Positions 35,641 to 46,325 of a DNA stretch of 64,000 bases are shown piece by piece. The DNA comes from Ottowia sp. Lineage in GTDB: Bacteria; Pseudomonadota; Gammaproteobacteria; Burkholderiales; Burkholderiaceae_C. The stretch spans positions 930,001 through 994,000 of the forward strand of contig NZ_JADJCO010000003.1 in the NCBI RefSeq assembly GCF_016703145.1, given 5' to 3'. The translations under genes and the position numbers were made by a program. The notes under the pieces were generated by a model. The model was not told the origin of the DNA, ran no database searches, and was given only the letters and a program-made list of their open reading frames with translations. Positions within the stretch are counted from its first letter, which is position 1. The number at the start of each line of letters is the position of its first letter.

Positions 35641-36822
35641 ATGACCTTCGCGCCCCTCCAGAACGACACCTTCCTGCGCGCCTGCCTCGGCCAGGCCACC
35701 GACCACACCCCCGTCTGGCTGATGCGTCAGGCCGGCCGCTACCTGCCCGAATACTGCGCCACGCGCGCCAAGGCCGGCAGCTTCATGGGCCTGGCCACCA
35801 ACGTGGACTACGCCACCGAGGTCACGCTGCAGCCGCTGGCGCGCTACCCGCTGGACGCGGCCATCCTGTTTTCCGACATCCTCACCGTGCCCGACGCCAT
35901 GGGCCTGGGCCTGTCGTTCCAGCAGGGCGAGGGGCCGAAGTTCGAACGCACGGTGCGCGACGAGGCGGCGGTGGCGCAACTGGCGGTGCCCGACATGGAC
36001 AAGCTGCGCTACGTCTTCGACGCCGTGACCAGCATCCGCAAGGCACTGAACGGCCGCGTGCCGCTGATCGGCTTTTCGGGCAGCCCGTGGACGCTGGCCT
36101 GCTACATGGTCGAGGGCAGCGGCAGCAGCGACTACCGCCACGTCAAGACACTGATGTACGCCCGGCCGGACCTGATGCACCGCCTGCTGGCCGTCAACGC
36201 CGACAGCGTGGCCGCCTACCTGAATGCGCAGATCGACGCCGGCGCGCAGGCCGTGATGCTGTTCGACAGCTGGGGCGGCGTGCTGGCCGACGGCGCCTTC
36301 CAGCACTTCAGCCTGGCCTATACGGCGCGCGTGCTGGCGCAGCTCAAGCGCACCGGCGCCGACGGCCAGGTGGTGCCGCGCATCGTCTTCACCAAGGGCG
36401 GGGGCCTGTGGTTGAGCGAAATGCGCCAACTCGCCTGCGACGCGCTCGGCCTGGACTGGACGATGGACCTGGCGCGCGCCCGCCAGGCCCTGGCCGATGC
36501 GTCGGATGCTCATATTTCAATAGCTGAAAGTGTAGATTCCAAGATGGCTAAAGCCACTTTTTACCCTGAAACTCCGGTGCCCACCGCGCTGCAGGGCAAC
36601 ATCGACCCCCACGTGTTGTTCGCCCCGCCCGAGGCCATCCGTGCCGAGGCACGCCGCGTGCTGGACCGCTTCGGCGCGCCGCATCGCGACCCGGCGGCAC
36701 GCGGCGTCACGCACATCTTCAACCTGGGCCACGGCATCAGCCAGTTCACACCGCCCGAGCACGTCGCGCACCTGGTGGACGAAGTGCACCAGCATTCGCG
36801 CCGGTTGCGGGCGGGCGCCTGA
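35641..36822 (+). CDS. hemE: Uroporphyrinogen decarboxylase
   Basis: Converts uroporphyrinogen III to coproporphyrinogen III in haem synthesis; cytosolic. 393 residues from ATG 35641 (MTFAPLQNDTFLRACLG). N-terminal signature VWLMRQAGRYLPEY; AAILFSDILTVPDAMGLGL supplies the catalytic Asp; GFSGSPWTLACYMVEGSGS and FDSWGGVLADGAFQ follow. C-terminal HIFNLGHGISQFTPPEHV is conserved. Slightly longer than the usual 355-365 residues: part of the excess (AHISIAESVDSKMAKATFYP, near residues 290-310) is encoded by a repeat islet. Confidence 0.96.
   Translation: MTFAPLQNDTFLRACLGQATDHTPVWLMRQAGRYLPEYCATRAKAGSFMGLATNVDYATEVTLQPLARYPLDAAILFSDILTVPDAMGLGLSFQQGEGPKFERTVRDEAAVAQLAVPDMDKLRYVFDAVTSIRKALNGRVPLIGFSGSPWTLACYMVEGSGSSDYRHVKTLMYARPDLMHRLLAVNADSVAAYLNAQIDAGAQAVMLFDSWGGVLADGAFQHFSLAYTARVLAQLKRTGADGQVVPRIVFTKGGGLWLSEMRQLACDALGLDWTMDLARARQALADASDAHISIAESVDSKMAKATFYPETPVPTALQGNIDPHVLFAPPEAIRAEARRVLDRFGAPHRDPAARGVTHIFNLGHGISQFTPPEHVAHLVDEVHQHSRRLRAGA
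36508..36573 (-). repeat. 64-bp AT-rich dispersed repeat (inside hemE)
   Basis: On the minus strand AGTTTCAGGGTAAAAAGTGG, then CTTTAGCCATCTTGGAATC and CAGCTATTGAAATATGAGC, the same element order as intergenic copies. It is translated in frame and lengthens HemE at a loop. Confidence 0.8.
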
Positions 36823-37157
36823 ACCGGGGCCTCCCCGCCCTGCCAAGCCCGCTGCCCGGGTCATTCGAGAAAAAATTGGCCTTGCGGGCTTGACTTATGC
36901 ACAAAAATGAGCAGCCCCGCCGATCCATCGTCTCGTTGCCACCTGAGCGCACGCAAGTGGTTGATTCATATAGACATTGAATCGTGCTGTTTTGGTGGGC
37001 ACTGTGACGGAAGCCTTGATTTTCAAGGCCTTGCGGCGGATGGCCGGGGGTTTTCAACAAAGTTATCCACAGATTCTGGGTATGACTCCAGAAGCATTTC
37101 TGAATCAAGCACTTAGGGCTCGAACTGCATGTTGATCCGAGCGCCGGGACGCCCCGG
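36823..37157 (+). other. 335-bp AT-enriched gene-free gap between hemE and priA, with a DnaA box
   Basis: No reading frame with family similarity is seen. The middle (about 36860-37115) is much richer in A and T than any flanking sequence. It contains an exact DnaA box TTATCCACA at 37063-37071 in the context TTTTCAACAAAG. A single box does not make an origin. A short AT-rich stretch near 36868 (GAAAAAATTGGCC) may be a decayed dispersed repeat. Confidence 0.6.
37063..37071 (+). promoter_or_regulatory. Consensus DnaA box
   Basis: Exact TTATCCACA, 87 nt upstream of the primosome gene priA and in an AT-rich stretch. A possible link between DnaA and priA expression, or a titration site. Confidence 0.5.
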
Positions 37158-39275
37158 ATGACCCATTGGCTGGCCGTGGCGGTCCACACGCCCGCTCACA
37201 GCAGCATTGCCGCGCCGCTGACCTACCGCAGCGCCGAACCGCTGTCCCCCGGCACACTGGTGCGCGTGCCGCTGGGCGCGCGCGAGGTGCTGGGCGTGGT
37301 CTGGGCCGCCGGCCTGCCGCCGCCGCAGGGCGCGCTGGCCGGCCAGGTGCGCGACGTCGCCGGCGTTCTCGGCGGCCTGCCGCCGCTGGATGCGCATTGG
37401 CGCGCGCTGATCGACTTCGCCGCCCGCTACTACCAGCGCGCCCTGGGCGAGGTGGCGCTGGCCGCGCTGCCGCCGCAGCTGCGTGGCCTGAGCGCCGAGC
37501 AGATGGCGAGGCGCCTGAAGCGCGGCGGCGACGGGGCGCCCGGCACGATCCCGGATACTCCTGAAAACATAGCGCTTACCGAAGAACAGGCACGGGCTTT
37601 GGCCGAAATCGATCAGAATCCCGGCCCCTTCCTGCTGTTCGGCGCCACCGGCAGCGGCAAGACCGAGGTCTACATGCGCGCCGCGCAGGCGGCGCTGGCG
37701 CGCGCGCCCGGCGCGCAGGTGCTGGTGCTGGTGCCCGAGATCAACCTCACGCCGCAACTGGAGGCGCGCTTCGCCCAGCGCTTCGGCGCCGACGCCGTGG
37801 CCTCGCTGCACAGCGGCCTGACCCCGGCGCAGCGCATGCGGTCCTGGCTGGCGGCCCACACCGGGCGCGCCCGCATCGTGCTGGGCACGCGGGTGGCGGT
37901 GCTGGCGCCGCTGCCGGGCCTGGCGCTGATCGTCGTGGACGAGGAGCACGACCCCAGCTACAAGCAGCAGGAAGGCGCGCGCTACTCGGCGCGCGACCTG
38001 GCCGTGTACCGGGGGCGGCTGGCCGGCGCCCGGGTCATCCTCGGCTCGGCCACGCCCTCGCTGGAGAGCTGGCACGCCAGTACCCCGGCGGCCGACGGCG
38101 GGCCGGGGCGCTACCAGCGGCTGGCCATGCCGCTGCGCATCGGCGCCAGCGGCAGCGACGGCGGCCTGCCGCGCGTGCGCCGCGTGGACATGGCGCGCCA
38201 GCCCCGGGGCGCGCTGATCGCCACGCCGCTGCTGGCCGCCATCGGCGAGCGCGTGGCGCGCGGCGAGCAGGCGCTGCTGCTGCTCAATCGCCGCGGCTAC
38301 GCGCCCGTGCTGCACTGCGCCGACTGCGGCTGGAAGAGCGAATGCCCGCACTGCAGCGCCTTCCGCGTGTTCCACAAGATCGACCGCACCCTGCGCTGCC
38401 ACCACTGCGGCCTGGCGCAGCGCGTGCCGCGCGCCTGCCCCGGCTGCGGCAACCTCGACATCGGCGCCCTTGGCCGCGGCACCGAGCAGCTGGAGGAGCG
38501 CCTGGGCGAGCTGCTGGCCGGCGTGCACCGCCTAGGCGGCCAGCCGGCGCGCATCGCCCGCATCGATGCCGACTCCACGCGCGGCAAGGGCCAGCTCGAA
38601 TCGCAACTGGCTCAGGTGCACGCCGGCGAGGTGGACGTGCTGGTCGGCACGCAGATGATCGCCAAGGGGCACGACTTCCGGCGCGTCACCCTGGTGGCGG
38701 CGGTCAACCCCGACGCGGCGCTGTTCTCCAGCGACTTCCGCGCGCCCGAGCGCCTGTTCGCCCTGCTGCTGCAGGCGGCCGGCCGCGCCGGGCGCGACGC
38801 CGCCGCCAGCGCCGGCAGCGAGATGTGGGTGCAGACCCACCACCCCCAGCACCCGCTGTACGCCGCGCTGAAGACGCACGACTACCCTGGCTTCGCCGCC
38901 CGCCAACTGGCCGAGCGTGCCCAGGCCGGGCTACCGCCCTTCACCCACCTCGCGCTGCTGCGGGCCGACGCGCGCAGCCAGGAGGCGGCGCAGGCCTTCC
39001 TGACCGCGCTGGCCCGGCAGGCGCAAGACGTGCTGGCCCGCGACCCGGCGCTCGCCACCGCCCTGCCGCACGTCACCTGGTACCCCGCCGTGCCGCTGGC
39101 GGTGCAGCGCGTGGCCGGCATCGAGCGCGCCCAGATGCTGCTGGAAAGCCCCGTCCGCGCCGCCCTGCAGCGCGTGCTGGCCGCCTGCGCGCCGCTGCTG
39201 CAGGCGCTGCGCGCCGCGCCGGAGCACCGGAGCATCGTGCGCTGGGCGGTGGACGTGGATCCGCTCGCTCTCTGA
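37158..39275 (+). CDS. priA: Primosomal protein N' (replication-restart helicase PriA)
   Basis: Recognises stalled forks and reloads the replisome. 705 residues from ATG 37158 (MTHWLAVAVHTPAHSS). The N-terminal 3'-DNA-binding domain is followed by Walker A (LLFGATGSGKTEVYM, near residue 160), VVDEEHDPSYKQ (near 258) and ILGSATPSLESW. The zinc-binding module has eight Cys (CADCGWKSECPHC, CHHCG, CPGCGN; residues about 385-435), and VGTQMIAKGHDF with GRAGRD forms motifs V-VI. All Cys pairs are intact. One repeat islet lies near residue 140, in the linker before the helicase core. Confidence 0.97.
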   Translation: MTHWLAVAVHTPAHSSIAAPLTYRSAEPLSPGTLVRVPLGAREVLGVVWAAGLPPPQGALAGQVRDVAGVLGGLPPLDAHWRALIDFAARYYQRALGEVALAALPPQLRGLSAEQMARRLKRGGDGAPGTIPDTPENIALTEEQARALAEIDQNPGPFLLFGATGSGKTEVYMRAAQAALARAPGAQVLVLVPEINLTPQLEARFAQRFGADAVASLHSGLTPAQRMRSWLAAHTGRARIVLGTRVAVLAPLPGLALIVVDEEHDPSYKQQEGARYSARDLAVYRGRLAGARVILGSATPSLESWHASTPAADGGPGRYQRLAMPLRIGASGSDGGLPRVRRVDMARQPRGALIATPLLAAIGERVARGEQALLLLNRRGYAPVLHCADCGWKSECPHCSAFRVFHKIDRTLRCHHCGLAQRVPRACPGCGNLDIGALGRGTEQLEERLGELLAGVHRLGGQPARIARIDADSTRGKGQLESQLAQVHAGEVDVLVGTQMIAKGHDFRRVTLVAAVNPDAALFSSDFRAPERLFALLLQAAGRAGRDAAASAGSEMWVQTHHPQHPLYAALKTHDYPGFAARQLAERAQAGLPPFTHLALLRADARSQEAAQAFLTALARQAQDVLARDPALATALPHVTWYPAVPLAVQRVAGIERAQMLLESPVRAALQRVLAACAPLLQALRAAPEHRSIVRWAVDVDPLAL
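37556..37619 (-). repeat. 64-bp AT-rich dispersed repeat (inside priA)
   Basis: On the minus strand ATTCTGATCGATTTCGGCC, then AAAGCCCGTGCCTG, and AGCGCTATGTTTTCAGGAG. A low-GC islet translated in frame in the linker just before the helicase Walker A motif. Confidence 0.6.
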
Positions 39276-39385
39276 CCCGGCCAGGCGGCCCTGTCCGACA
39301 AGGCCGACGGCGCGGCGGGCCTATGGTGGTTCCTTTCAGTCGTGCCGGGTCCGCCACGCCGGCGGCCCACGAAAGGAGCCTTGCC

Positions 39386-39757
39386 ATGAAGAAACCCCTT
39401 GCCCTGCTCGCCACCTTCTGCGGCGCCGTCGCCCTGCCGGCCCTGGCGCAGATGAGCCCCGCCCAGACCAACCAGGACCCGCGCGCCGCGCGCATGGAAA
39501 CGCGCAACGCCCGCGGCGGCCAGCTCACCGCGGTCAGCAGCGACCAGGCCCTGGCCAACGCCCTGCAGCGCTGCGCCAACCTGCCGCCGTTCTACAAGTC
39601 CGACTGCGAGGCCCGCGTCAAGGGCGAGGGCCAGGTGTCCGGCACCGTGGTCGGCGGCGGCATGGTGAAGGAAAGCGTGACCACGCTGCCCAAGGACGAG
39701 CTCGATTCGATGCTGCGGAACCAGCCGCCCATGACGCTGCCCATGCCGCGCCAATAG
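39386..39757 (+). CDS. Small exported hypothetical protein
   Basis: 123 residues from ATG 39386, with AAAGGAG upstream. A clear signal peptide (MKKPLALLATFCGAVALPAL, cleavage after ALAQ) precedes a short hydrophilic domain. This has two Cys in CANLPPFYKSDC, likely a disulfide, then a Gly-rich GTVVGGGMVKESVTTLPKDE segment and a Met/Pro-rich tail. I do not recognise a characterised family. Probably periplasmic. Its stop is 6 nt from the stop of the decayed transporter on the other strand. Confidence 0.75.
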   Translation: MKKPLALLATFCGAVALPALAQMSPAQTNQDPRAARMETRNARGGQLTAVSSDQALANALQRCANLPPFYKSDCEARVKGEGQVSGTVVGGGMVKESVTTLPKDELDSMLRNQPPMTLPMPRQ

Positions 39758-39763
39758 TGGCGC

Positions 39764-40197
39764 TCACCCCAGCAGCGCGACCACGCCGGAGACGCTGAAG
39801 AACGCCGCCGCCGTCGTCCACAGGATGATGCGGGCCACGCGCCCGTTGTCGGCGCCGAAGCACTCGGCCAGAGCGACACGTTGCTGGCCGACGGCAGCGC
39901 CGCCGCCAGCAGCAGGGGCGCCGGCAGCACCTCCGCGCGCACCGCCGCCGCGCCCAGGCCCCACACCAGCGCCGGATGCGCCACCAGCTTGAGCAAGGTG
40001 ATGGCTGCCACGTCGCCCGCCGGGGCCGGCCGCGCCGGCGCGGGCTGCATCCGCGATCGCGCCAGCACCGCCCCGATGGTGATCAGCCCCGCCACGGCCT
40101 CCAGCGGCAGCAGGCGCGAGCGCGCCGCCAGGTAGCCGCACAGCACCAGGGCGAAGAAGGGAAAGGTGACGGCCAGGATGCCGGCCAGCGCGCTCAT
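39764..40197 (-). pseudogene. AEC-family (auxin efflux carrier-like) transporter remnant
   Basis: The start MSALAGILAVTFPFFALVLC with GYLAARSRLLPLEAVAGL matches the first helix of AEC permeases. The text then jumps to LLKLVAHPALVWGLGAAAV, a segment normally some 150 residues further on, so the middle is deleted. After ALPSASNVSL the frame shifts; the usual ending (ECFGADNGRVARIILWTTAA, then SVSGVVALLG) lies in the next frame. A full member has about 300 residues. It is therefore both internally deleted and frameshifted, and very unlikely to function. Confidence 0.8.
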
Positions 40198-40248
40198 GGA
40201 GGCGGCGAGCGTACCAAACAGGGGCGGGCGGTATCATCGGCGCCGCGC

Positions 40249-42312
40249 ATGACCGACCGCCTCAACCTCGCCCAGCAAGATGCCGTCCACCACCTGCGCG
40301 GCCCGTGCCTGGTGCTCGCCGGGGCGGGCTCCGGCAAGACGCGGGTCATCACGCACAAGATCGCGCGGCTGATCCAGACCGGGGTCGAGCCGCGCCGCAT
40401 CGCCGCCATCACCTTCACCAACAAGGCCGCCGCCGAGATGCGCGAGCGCGCGCGCGGCCTGGTGGGCAAGGCGGCGGGCGAGGTACTGATCTGCACCTTC
40501 CACGCGCTGGGCGTGCGCCTGCTGCGCGAGGACGGCGCGGTGCTGGGCCTCAAGCCCCGCTTCAGCATCCTCGACAGCGACGACGTGCTCGGCCTGCTGA
40601 AGGACTGCGGCGGCACCACCGACGCCGCCACCGCGCGCCAGTGGCAGTGGACCATCAGCCGCTGGAAGAACGCCGGCCTGAACGCCGCCGAGGCGCTGGC
40701 GCAGGCCAGCGGCGAGGGGGAGCGCCAGACGGCCCTGCTGATGGCGCGCTACGAGGAGCGCCTGACGGCTTACCAGAGCGTCGACTTCGACGACCTGATC
40801 GGCCTGCCGCTGCGAATGCTTCAAAAACATGAGCAAGTGGCGAAGAAGTGGCGCGGGCGCCTGGCCCATATCCTTGTGGACGAGTACCAGGACACCAACG
40901 CCACGCAGTACGAACTGATGAAGCTGCTGATCGGCCCCGAAGGCAGCTTCACCGCCGTGGGCGACGACGACCAGAGCATCTACGGCTGGCGCGGCGCCAC
41001 GCTGGACAACCTGCGGCGCCTGCCGCTCGACTACCCGGCGCTCAAGGTCATCAAGCTGGAGCAGAACTACCGCTCCACCAGCGCCATCCTGCGCGCGGCC
41101 AACAACGTCATCGGCCCCAACCCCAAGCTGTTTCCCAAGCGCCTCTTCTCCGAGCTGGGCGAGGGCGAGCCGGTGCGCGTGGTGGACAGCGACCACGAGC
41201 AGCACGAGGCCGAGCGCGCCGTGGCGCGCATCCAGTCGCTGCGCCAGGCCTCGCCGCACAAGGAATGGCGCGACTTCGCCATCCTGTACCGCGCCAACCA
41301 CCAGGCGCGCGTGTTCGAGCAGGCGCTGCGGCGCGCACAGATTCCGTACAAGGTCTCGGGTGGCCAGAGCTTCTTCGACCGCGCCGAGATCAAGGACCTG
41401 TGCGCCTGGCTGCGCCTGTGGATCAACGAGGACGACGATCCGGCCTTTCTGCGCGCCGTCACCACCCCCAAGCGCGGCATCGGCCACCAGAGCCTGGCGC
41501 AACTGGGCGAGTTCGCCGGCAAGGCGCGGCTGTCGCTGTTCGGCGCGCTGTTCTCGCACTCGCTGGGCGCCGCGCTGCCGGCGCGCGCCGTGGGCAGCCT
41601 GCAGGAATTCGGCCGCTGCGTCGGCGACCTGCAGTACCGCGCCCGCCACACCGTCGGCCAGGAGGGCGCGCGCGCCTTCCTGGCCGACTGGCTGAAGGAC
41701 ATCGGCTACGAGCAGCACCTGCACGACAGCGCCGACAGCGACGCCCAGGCCGCCGCCCGCTGGACCAACGTGCTGGAGTTCCGCGACTGGATGGCCGGGC
41801 GCTGCGGCGGCCAGATCGAGGACGCCGCCGGCGTCAGCACCCGGCAGGAGACCAAGAGCCTGTTGGAGGTGGCGCAGACCATCTCGCTCATCGCCACCCT
41901 GAACGAGCGCGAGCAGGACCCCAACGTCATCACCCTGTCCACCCTGCACGCGGCCAAGGGGCTGGAATGGCCGCACGTGGTGCTGGCCGGCGTGATCGAG
42001 GGCCTGCTGCCCTTCCGCCCCGACGAGGACGCCGGCGCCGCCCAGCAGGCCGCGCGCATCGAGGAGGAGCGCCGGCTGATGTACGTCGGCATCACGCGCG
42101 CGCGGCACACGCTGGCCGTGAGCTGGACGCGCCGGCGCAAGCAGGGCCGCGAGATCGTCGCCGCGCGGCCCAGCCGCTTCATCGCCGAGATGGCGCTGGA
42201 CCAGGCCACCGTGCGCGAGGACCCGCGCGAGAAGCTCAAGGCGCTGCGCGCCGAGTTCGCCCGCCGCGCGGCCGACAAGGCGCCGCCCAGCTTGCAGGAA
42301 ACCGTGGGATGA
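40249..42312 (+). CDS. rep: UvrD-family ATP-dependent DNA helicase Rep
   Basis: Superfamily 1A 3'-5' helicase that helps forks pass protein blocks. 687 residues from ATG 40249 (MTDRLNLAQQDAVHHLRGPC). Motifs: LVLAGAGSGKTRVITHKIA (I), AAITFTNKAAAEMRERA (Ia), ILVDEYQDTNATQYEL (II), VGDDDQSIYGWRGA (III), LEQNYRST (IV), TLHAAKGLEWPHVV (V) and RLMYVGITRAR (VI). Length and motif spacing fit Rep better than UvrD. It overlaps the next gene by 4 nt (ATGA). Confidence 0.93.
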   Translation: MTDRLNLAQQDAVHHLRGPCLVLAGAGSGKTRVITHKIARLIQTGVEPRRIAAITFTNKAAAEMRERARGLVGKAAGEVLICTFHALGVRLLREDGAVLGLKPRFSILDSDDVLGLLKDCGGTTDAATARQWQWTISRWKNAGLNAAEALAQASGEGERQTALLMARYEERLTAYQSVDFDDLIGLPLRMLQKHEQVAKKWRGRLAHILVDEYQDTNATQYELMKLLIGPEGSFTAVGDDDQSIYGWRGATLDNLRRLPLDYPALKVIKLEQNYRSTSAILRAANNVIGPNPKLFPKRLFSELGEGEPVRVVDSDHEQHEAERAVARIQSLRQASPHKEWRDFAILYRANHQARVFEQALRRAQIPYKVSGGQSFFDRAEIKDLCAWLRLWINEDDDPAFLRAVTTPKRGIGHQSLAQLGEFAGKARLSLFGALFSHSLGAALPARAVGSLQEFGRCVGDLQYRARHTVGQEGARAFLADWLKDIGYEQHLHDSADSDAQAAARWTNVLEFRDWMAGRCGGQIEDAAGVSTRQETKSLLEVAQTISLIATLNEREQDPNVITLSTLHAAKGLEWPHVVLAGVIEGLLPFRPDEDAGAAQQAARIEEERRLMYVGITRARHTLAVSWTRRRKQGREIVAARPSRFIAEMALDQATVREDPREKLKALRAEFARRAADKAPPSLQETVG

Positions 42313-42791
42313 CGCACCGCGCTCGATTTGCTTTTATTTTGATAGCTGTCGGCGCGCTCTGTGCCTGTGCTACAGGCCAAAATCATTCAAAAAATGCTGA
42401 CGCACGAGCCGACGGCGGCCGCGCCTGCCCCGACGTGAGCCGCTGGGGCGCGCCCCAACTCTACGGCGCGTGGGAGGTCGAGTTGACCCAGCTCGGCCAG
42501 CGCGGACGCCTGCTGCTGCGCCAGCACCCCGAGTTCCGCGAGAGCCTGCGCGGCGAGTTCAGCTACGGCGGCCAGGCCTCGATCGCCTCCGGCGACGTCG
42601 AGGGCGGCGAGGTCAACCTGGACGAGTCGCGCGACGGCAAGAGCCTGCACGCCTTCTGGAGCGGCCACCTCGTGCCCGGGGCCTGCGGGCGCGAGATCCG
42701 CGGCGCCTGGCAGCAACTGGCGCGCGAGGGCGTGCCGGCGGCCGAAAGCAGCTTCATCCTGCGGCGCGGCGCGGCGCCGGGCGGCTGGTAG
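42309..42791 (+). CDS. Putative lipoprotein
   Basis: 160 residues, translationally coupled to rep (ATGA overlap). The N-terminal hydrophobic segment FAFILIAVGALCACATG contains a lipobox-like LCAC, then a hydrophilic linker. The mature part (RWGAPQLYGAWEVELTQLGQ, RGEFSYGGQASIASGDVEGG, LVPGACGREIRGAWQQL) looks like a small beta-rich domain. The signal region is encoded by a dispersed repeat in reverse orientation, so the leader may have been created or altered by the insertion. Function unknown. Confidence 0.75.
   Translation: MTHRARFAFILIAVGALCACATGQNHSKNADARADGGRACPDVSRWGAPQLYGAWEVELTQLGQRGRLLLRQHPEFRESLRGEFSYGGQASIASGDVEGGEVNLDESRDGKSLHAFWSGHLVPGACGREIRGAWQQLAREGVPAAESSFILRRGAAPGGW
42325..42398 (-). 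repeat. 64-bp AT-rich dispersed repeat (encodes the lipoprotein leader)
   Basis: On the minus strand TTTTTTGAATGATTTTGGCC, then TGTAGCACAGGCACAG and CAGCTATCAAAATAAAAGC. It coincides with the codons for the hydrophobic signal segment and the first residues after it. Confidence 0.8.
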
Positions 42792-42902
42792 CGTCTGCCG
42801 GCGCGGGAAGTGCCGCCCGCCTGCGGGCCGGTGCGATTTAAGCTCGGTGCTCGCGTAAAGCACGCCCATTGGCTACAGTGCCTTGGCAAAGGAGACAACC
42901 GC

Positions 42903-44588
<1,686 letters not shown>

Positions 44589-44609
<21 letters not shown>

Positions 44610-44653
44610 TGCCAGCGTGGATATTACGCATGCAGCTATCAAAAAAGAAGCAT
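44589..44653 (+). repeat. 64-bp AT-rich dispersed repeat (3' end of acyl-CoA synthetase gene)
   Basis: Left end TCTGAAGCAAAAATCGCCTG, middle GCCAGCGTGGATATTACGC, right end CAGCTATCAAAAAAGAAGC. It supplies the stop codon of the synthetase gene and ends 13 nt before the next start. Confidence 0.85.
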
Positions 44654-44666
44654 AAGAAAGCCCCAC

Positions 44667-46286
44667 ATGCCCGTGCTGGACACCAAGCTCAACCCCCGAT
44701 CGGCCGACTTCCAGGCCAACGCCCAGGCCATGCGCGCCCTCGTCGATGACCTGCGCGCGCAGGTCGCCAAAGTCGGCCAGGGCGGCGACACCGACGCCAG
44801 CCGGGCCGCGCGCAAGAAGCACACCGAGCGCGGCAAGCTGCTGCCGCGCGTGCGCGTGCAGATGCTGCTCGACCCCGGCACGCCCTTCCTCGAAATCGCG
44901 CCGCTGGCCGCGCTGAACATGTACGACAACGACGCGCCCGCCGCCGGCATGGTGGCCGGCATCGGGCGCGTGTCCGGCGTCGATTGCATGATCGTCTGCA
45001 ACGATGCCACCGTGAAGGGCGGCACCTACTACCCGCTCACCGTCAAGAAGCATTTGCGTGCGCAGGAGATCGCGCAGCAGAACCGCCTGCCTTGCATCTA
45101 CCTGGTCGATTCGGGCGGCGCCAACCTGCCCAACCAGGACGAGGTGTTTCCCGACCGCGACCACTTCGGCCGCATCTTCTTCAACCAGGCGCAGATGAGC
45201 GCGCAGGGCATCGCGCAGATCGCCGTGGTCATGGGCAGCTGTACCGCCGGCGGCGCTTACGTGCCGGCCATGAGCGACGAGTCCATCATCGTCAAGAACC
45301 AGGGCACCATCTTTCTGGGCGGCCCGCCGCTGGTGAAGGCCGCCACGGGCGAGGTGGTGAGTGCGGAGGATCTGGGCGGCGGCGACGTGCACACGCGCCT
45401 GTCGGGCGTGGCCGATCATTTGGCGCAAAACGACCCGCACGCGCTGGCCCTGGCGCGCGAGGTGGTCGCGCATTTGAACCACACCAAGACGCCAGCCGGC
45501 GACCTGCAAGCACCGGTTGCTCCTAAATTTGCAGCAGAAGAGCTGTACGGCGTGATCCCCACCGACACCCGCAAGCCCTTCGACGTGCGCGAGATCATCG
45601 CCCGCATCGTCGACGGCAGCGCGTTCCAGGAGTTCAAGGCGCGCTTCGGCGCCACGCTGGTGTGCGGCTTCGCCCACATCGAGGGCATGCCGGTGGGCAT
45701 CGTCGCCAACAACGGCATCCTGTTCAGCGAAAGCGCGCAGAAGGGCGCGCACTTCATCGAGCTGTGCTGCCAGCGCAAGGTGCCGCTGGTGTTCCTGCAG
45801 AACATCACCGGCTTCATGGTCGGCCGCAAGGTTGAGAACGAAGGCATCGCCCGCCACGGCGCCAAGATGGTGACGGCCGTGGCCACCGCCAACGTGCCCA
45901 AGTTCACTGTCATCATCGGCGGCAGCTTCGGCGCCGGCAACTATGGCATGTGCGGGCGCGCCTACAGCCCGCGCTTTCTCTGGATGTGGCCCAACGCGCG
46001 CATCAGCGTGATGGGCGGCGAACAGGCCGCCAGCGTGCTGGCCACCGTCAAGCGCGACGGCATCGAAGGCAAGGGCGGTGCTTGGAGCGCCGAGGAGGAG
46101 GAAGCCTTCAAGGCCCCCATCCGCCAGCAGTACGAGGAGCAGGGCCATCCCTACTACGCCACCGCGCGGCTGTGGGACGACGGCATCATCGACCCGGCCG
46201 ACACCCGCCGGGTGCTGGCGCTGGGTTTGTCCGCCGCGCAGAACGCGCCGGTGGAGGACGTGAAGTTTGGCGTTTTCCGCATGTAA
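44667..46286 (+). CDS. liuB: Methylcrotonoyl-CoA carboxylase, carboxyltransferase (beta) subunit
   Basis: Transfers carboxylate from biotin to 3-methylcrotonyl-CoA in leucine degradation. 539 residues (MPVLDTKLNPRSADFQANAQ). Crotonase-fold signatures: KKHTERGKLLPRVRVQMLLD, CIYLVDSGGANLPNQDEVFP, GSCTAGGAYVPAMSDES, NITGFMVGRKVENEGIARHG, GGSFGAGNYGMCGRAYSPRF and VMGGEQAASVLATV. Partner of the biotin carboxylase encoded at 48790-50799. A toxin-antitoxin pair separates it from the hydratase gene. Confidence 0.95.
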   Translation: MPVLDTKLNPRSADFQANAQAMRALVDDLRAQVAKVGQGGDTDASRAARKKHTERGKLLPRVRVQMLLDPGTPFLEIAPLAALNMYDNDAPAAGMVAGIGRVSGVDCMIVCNDATVKGGTYYPLTVKKHLRAQEIAQQNRLPCIYLVDSGGANLPNQDEVFPDRDHFGRIFFNQAQMSAQGIAQIAVVMGSCTAGGAYVPAMSDESIIVKNQGTIFLGGPPLVKAATGEVVSAEDLGGGDVHTRLSGVADHLAQNDPHALALAREVVAHLNHTKTPAGDLQAPVAPKFAAEELYGVIPTDTRKPFDVREIIARIVDGSAFQEFKARFGATLVCGFAHIEGMPVGIVANNGILFSESAQKGAHFIELCCQRKVPLVFLQNITGFMVGRKVENEGIARHGAKMVTAVATANVPKFTVIIGGSFGAGNYGMCGRAYSPRFLWMWPNARISVMGGEQAASVLATVKRDGIEGKGGAWSAEEEEAFKAPIRQQYEEQGHPYYATARLWDDGIIDPADTRRVLALGLSAAQNAPVEDVKFGVFRM

Positions 46287-46287
46287 G

Positions 46288-46303
46288 GTGTACGATGTGT
46301 ACG
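46288..46303. promoter_or_regulatory. Direct repeat GTGTACG upstream of the toxin-antitoxin pair
   Basis: Two copies of GTGTACG (46288-46294 and 46297-46303), nine bases apart, just after the liuB stop and about 25 nt before the antitoxin start. Candidate autoregulatory site for the antitoxin. Confidence 0.4.
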
Positions 46304-46325
46304 TATTGACTGTCTAATGCAGATC

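Noticed and set aside
37063..37071. Chromosomal origin at the hemE-priA gap
   Set aside because: Only one DnaA box is present, with no dnaA, dnaN, gidA or parAB genes nearby.
40808..40840. Additional dispersed-repeat copy inside the rep gene
   Set aside because: Only a short AT-rich patch; the left and right repeat ends are not recognisable.
45505..45545. Additional dispersed-repeat copy inside liuB
   Set aside because: AT-rich but without the conserved ends; could be a heavily decayed copy but cannot be supported.
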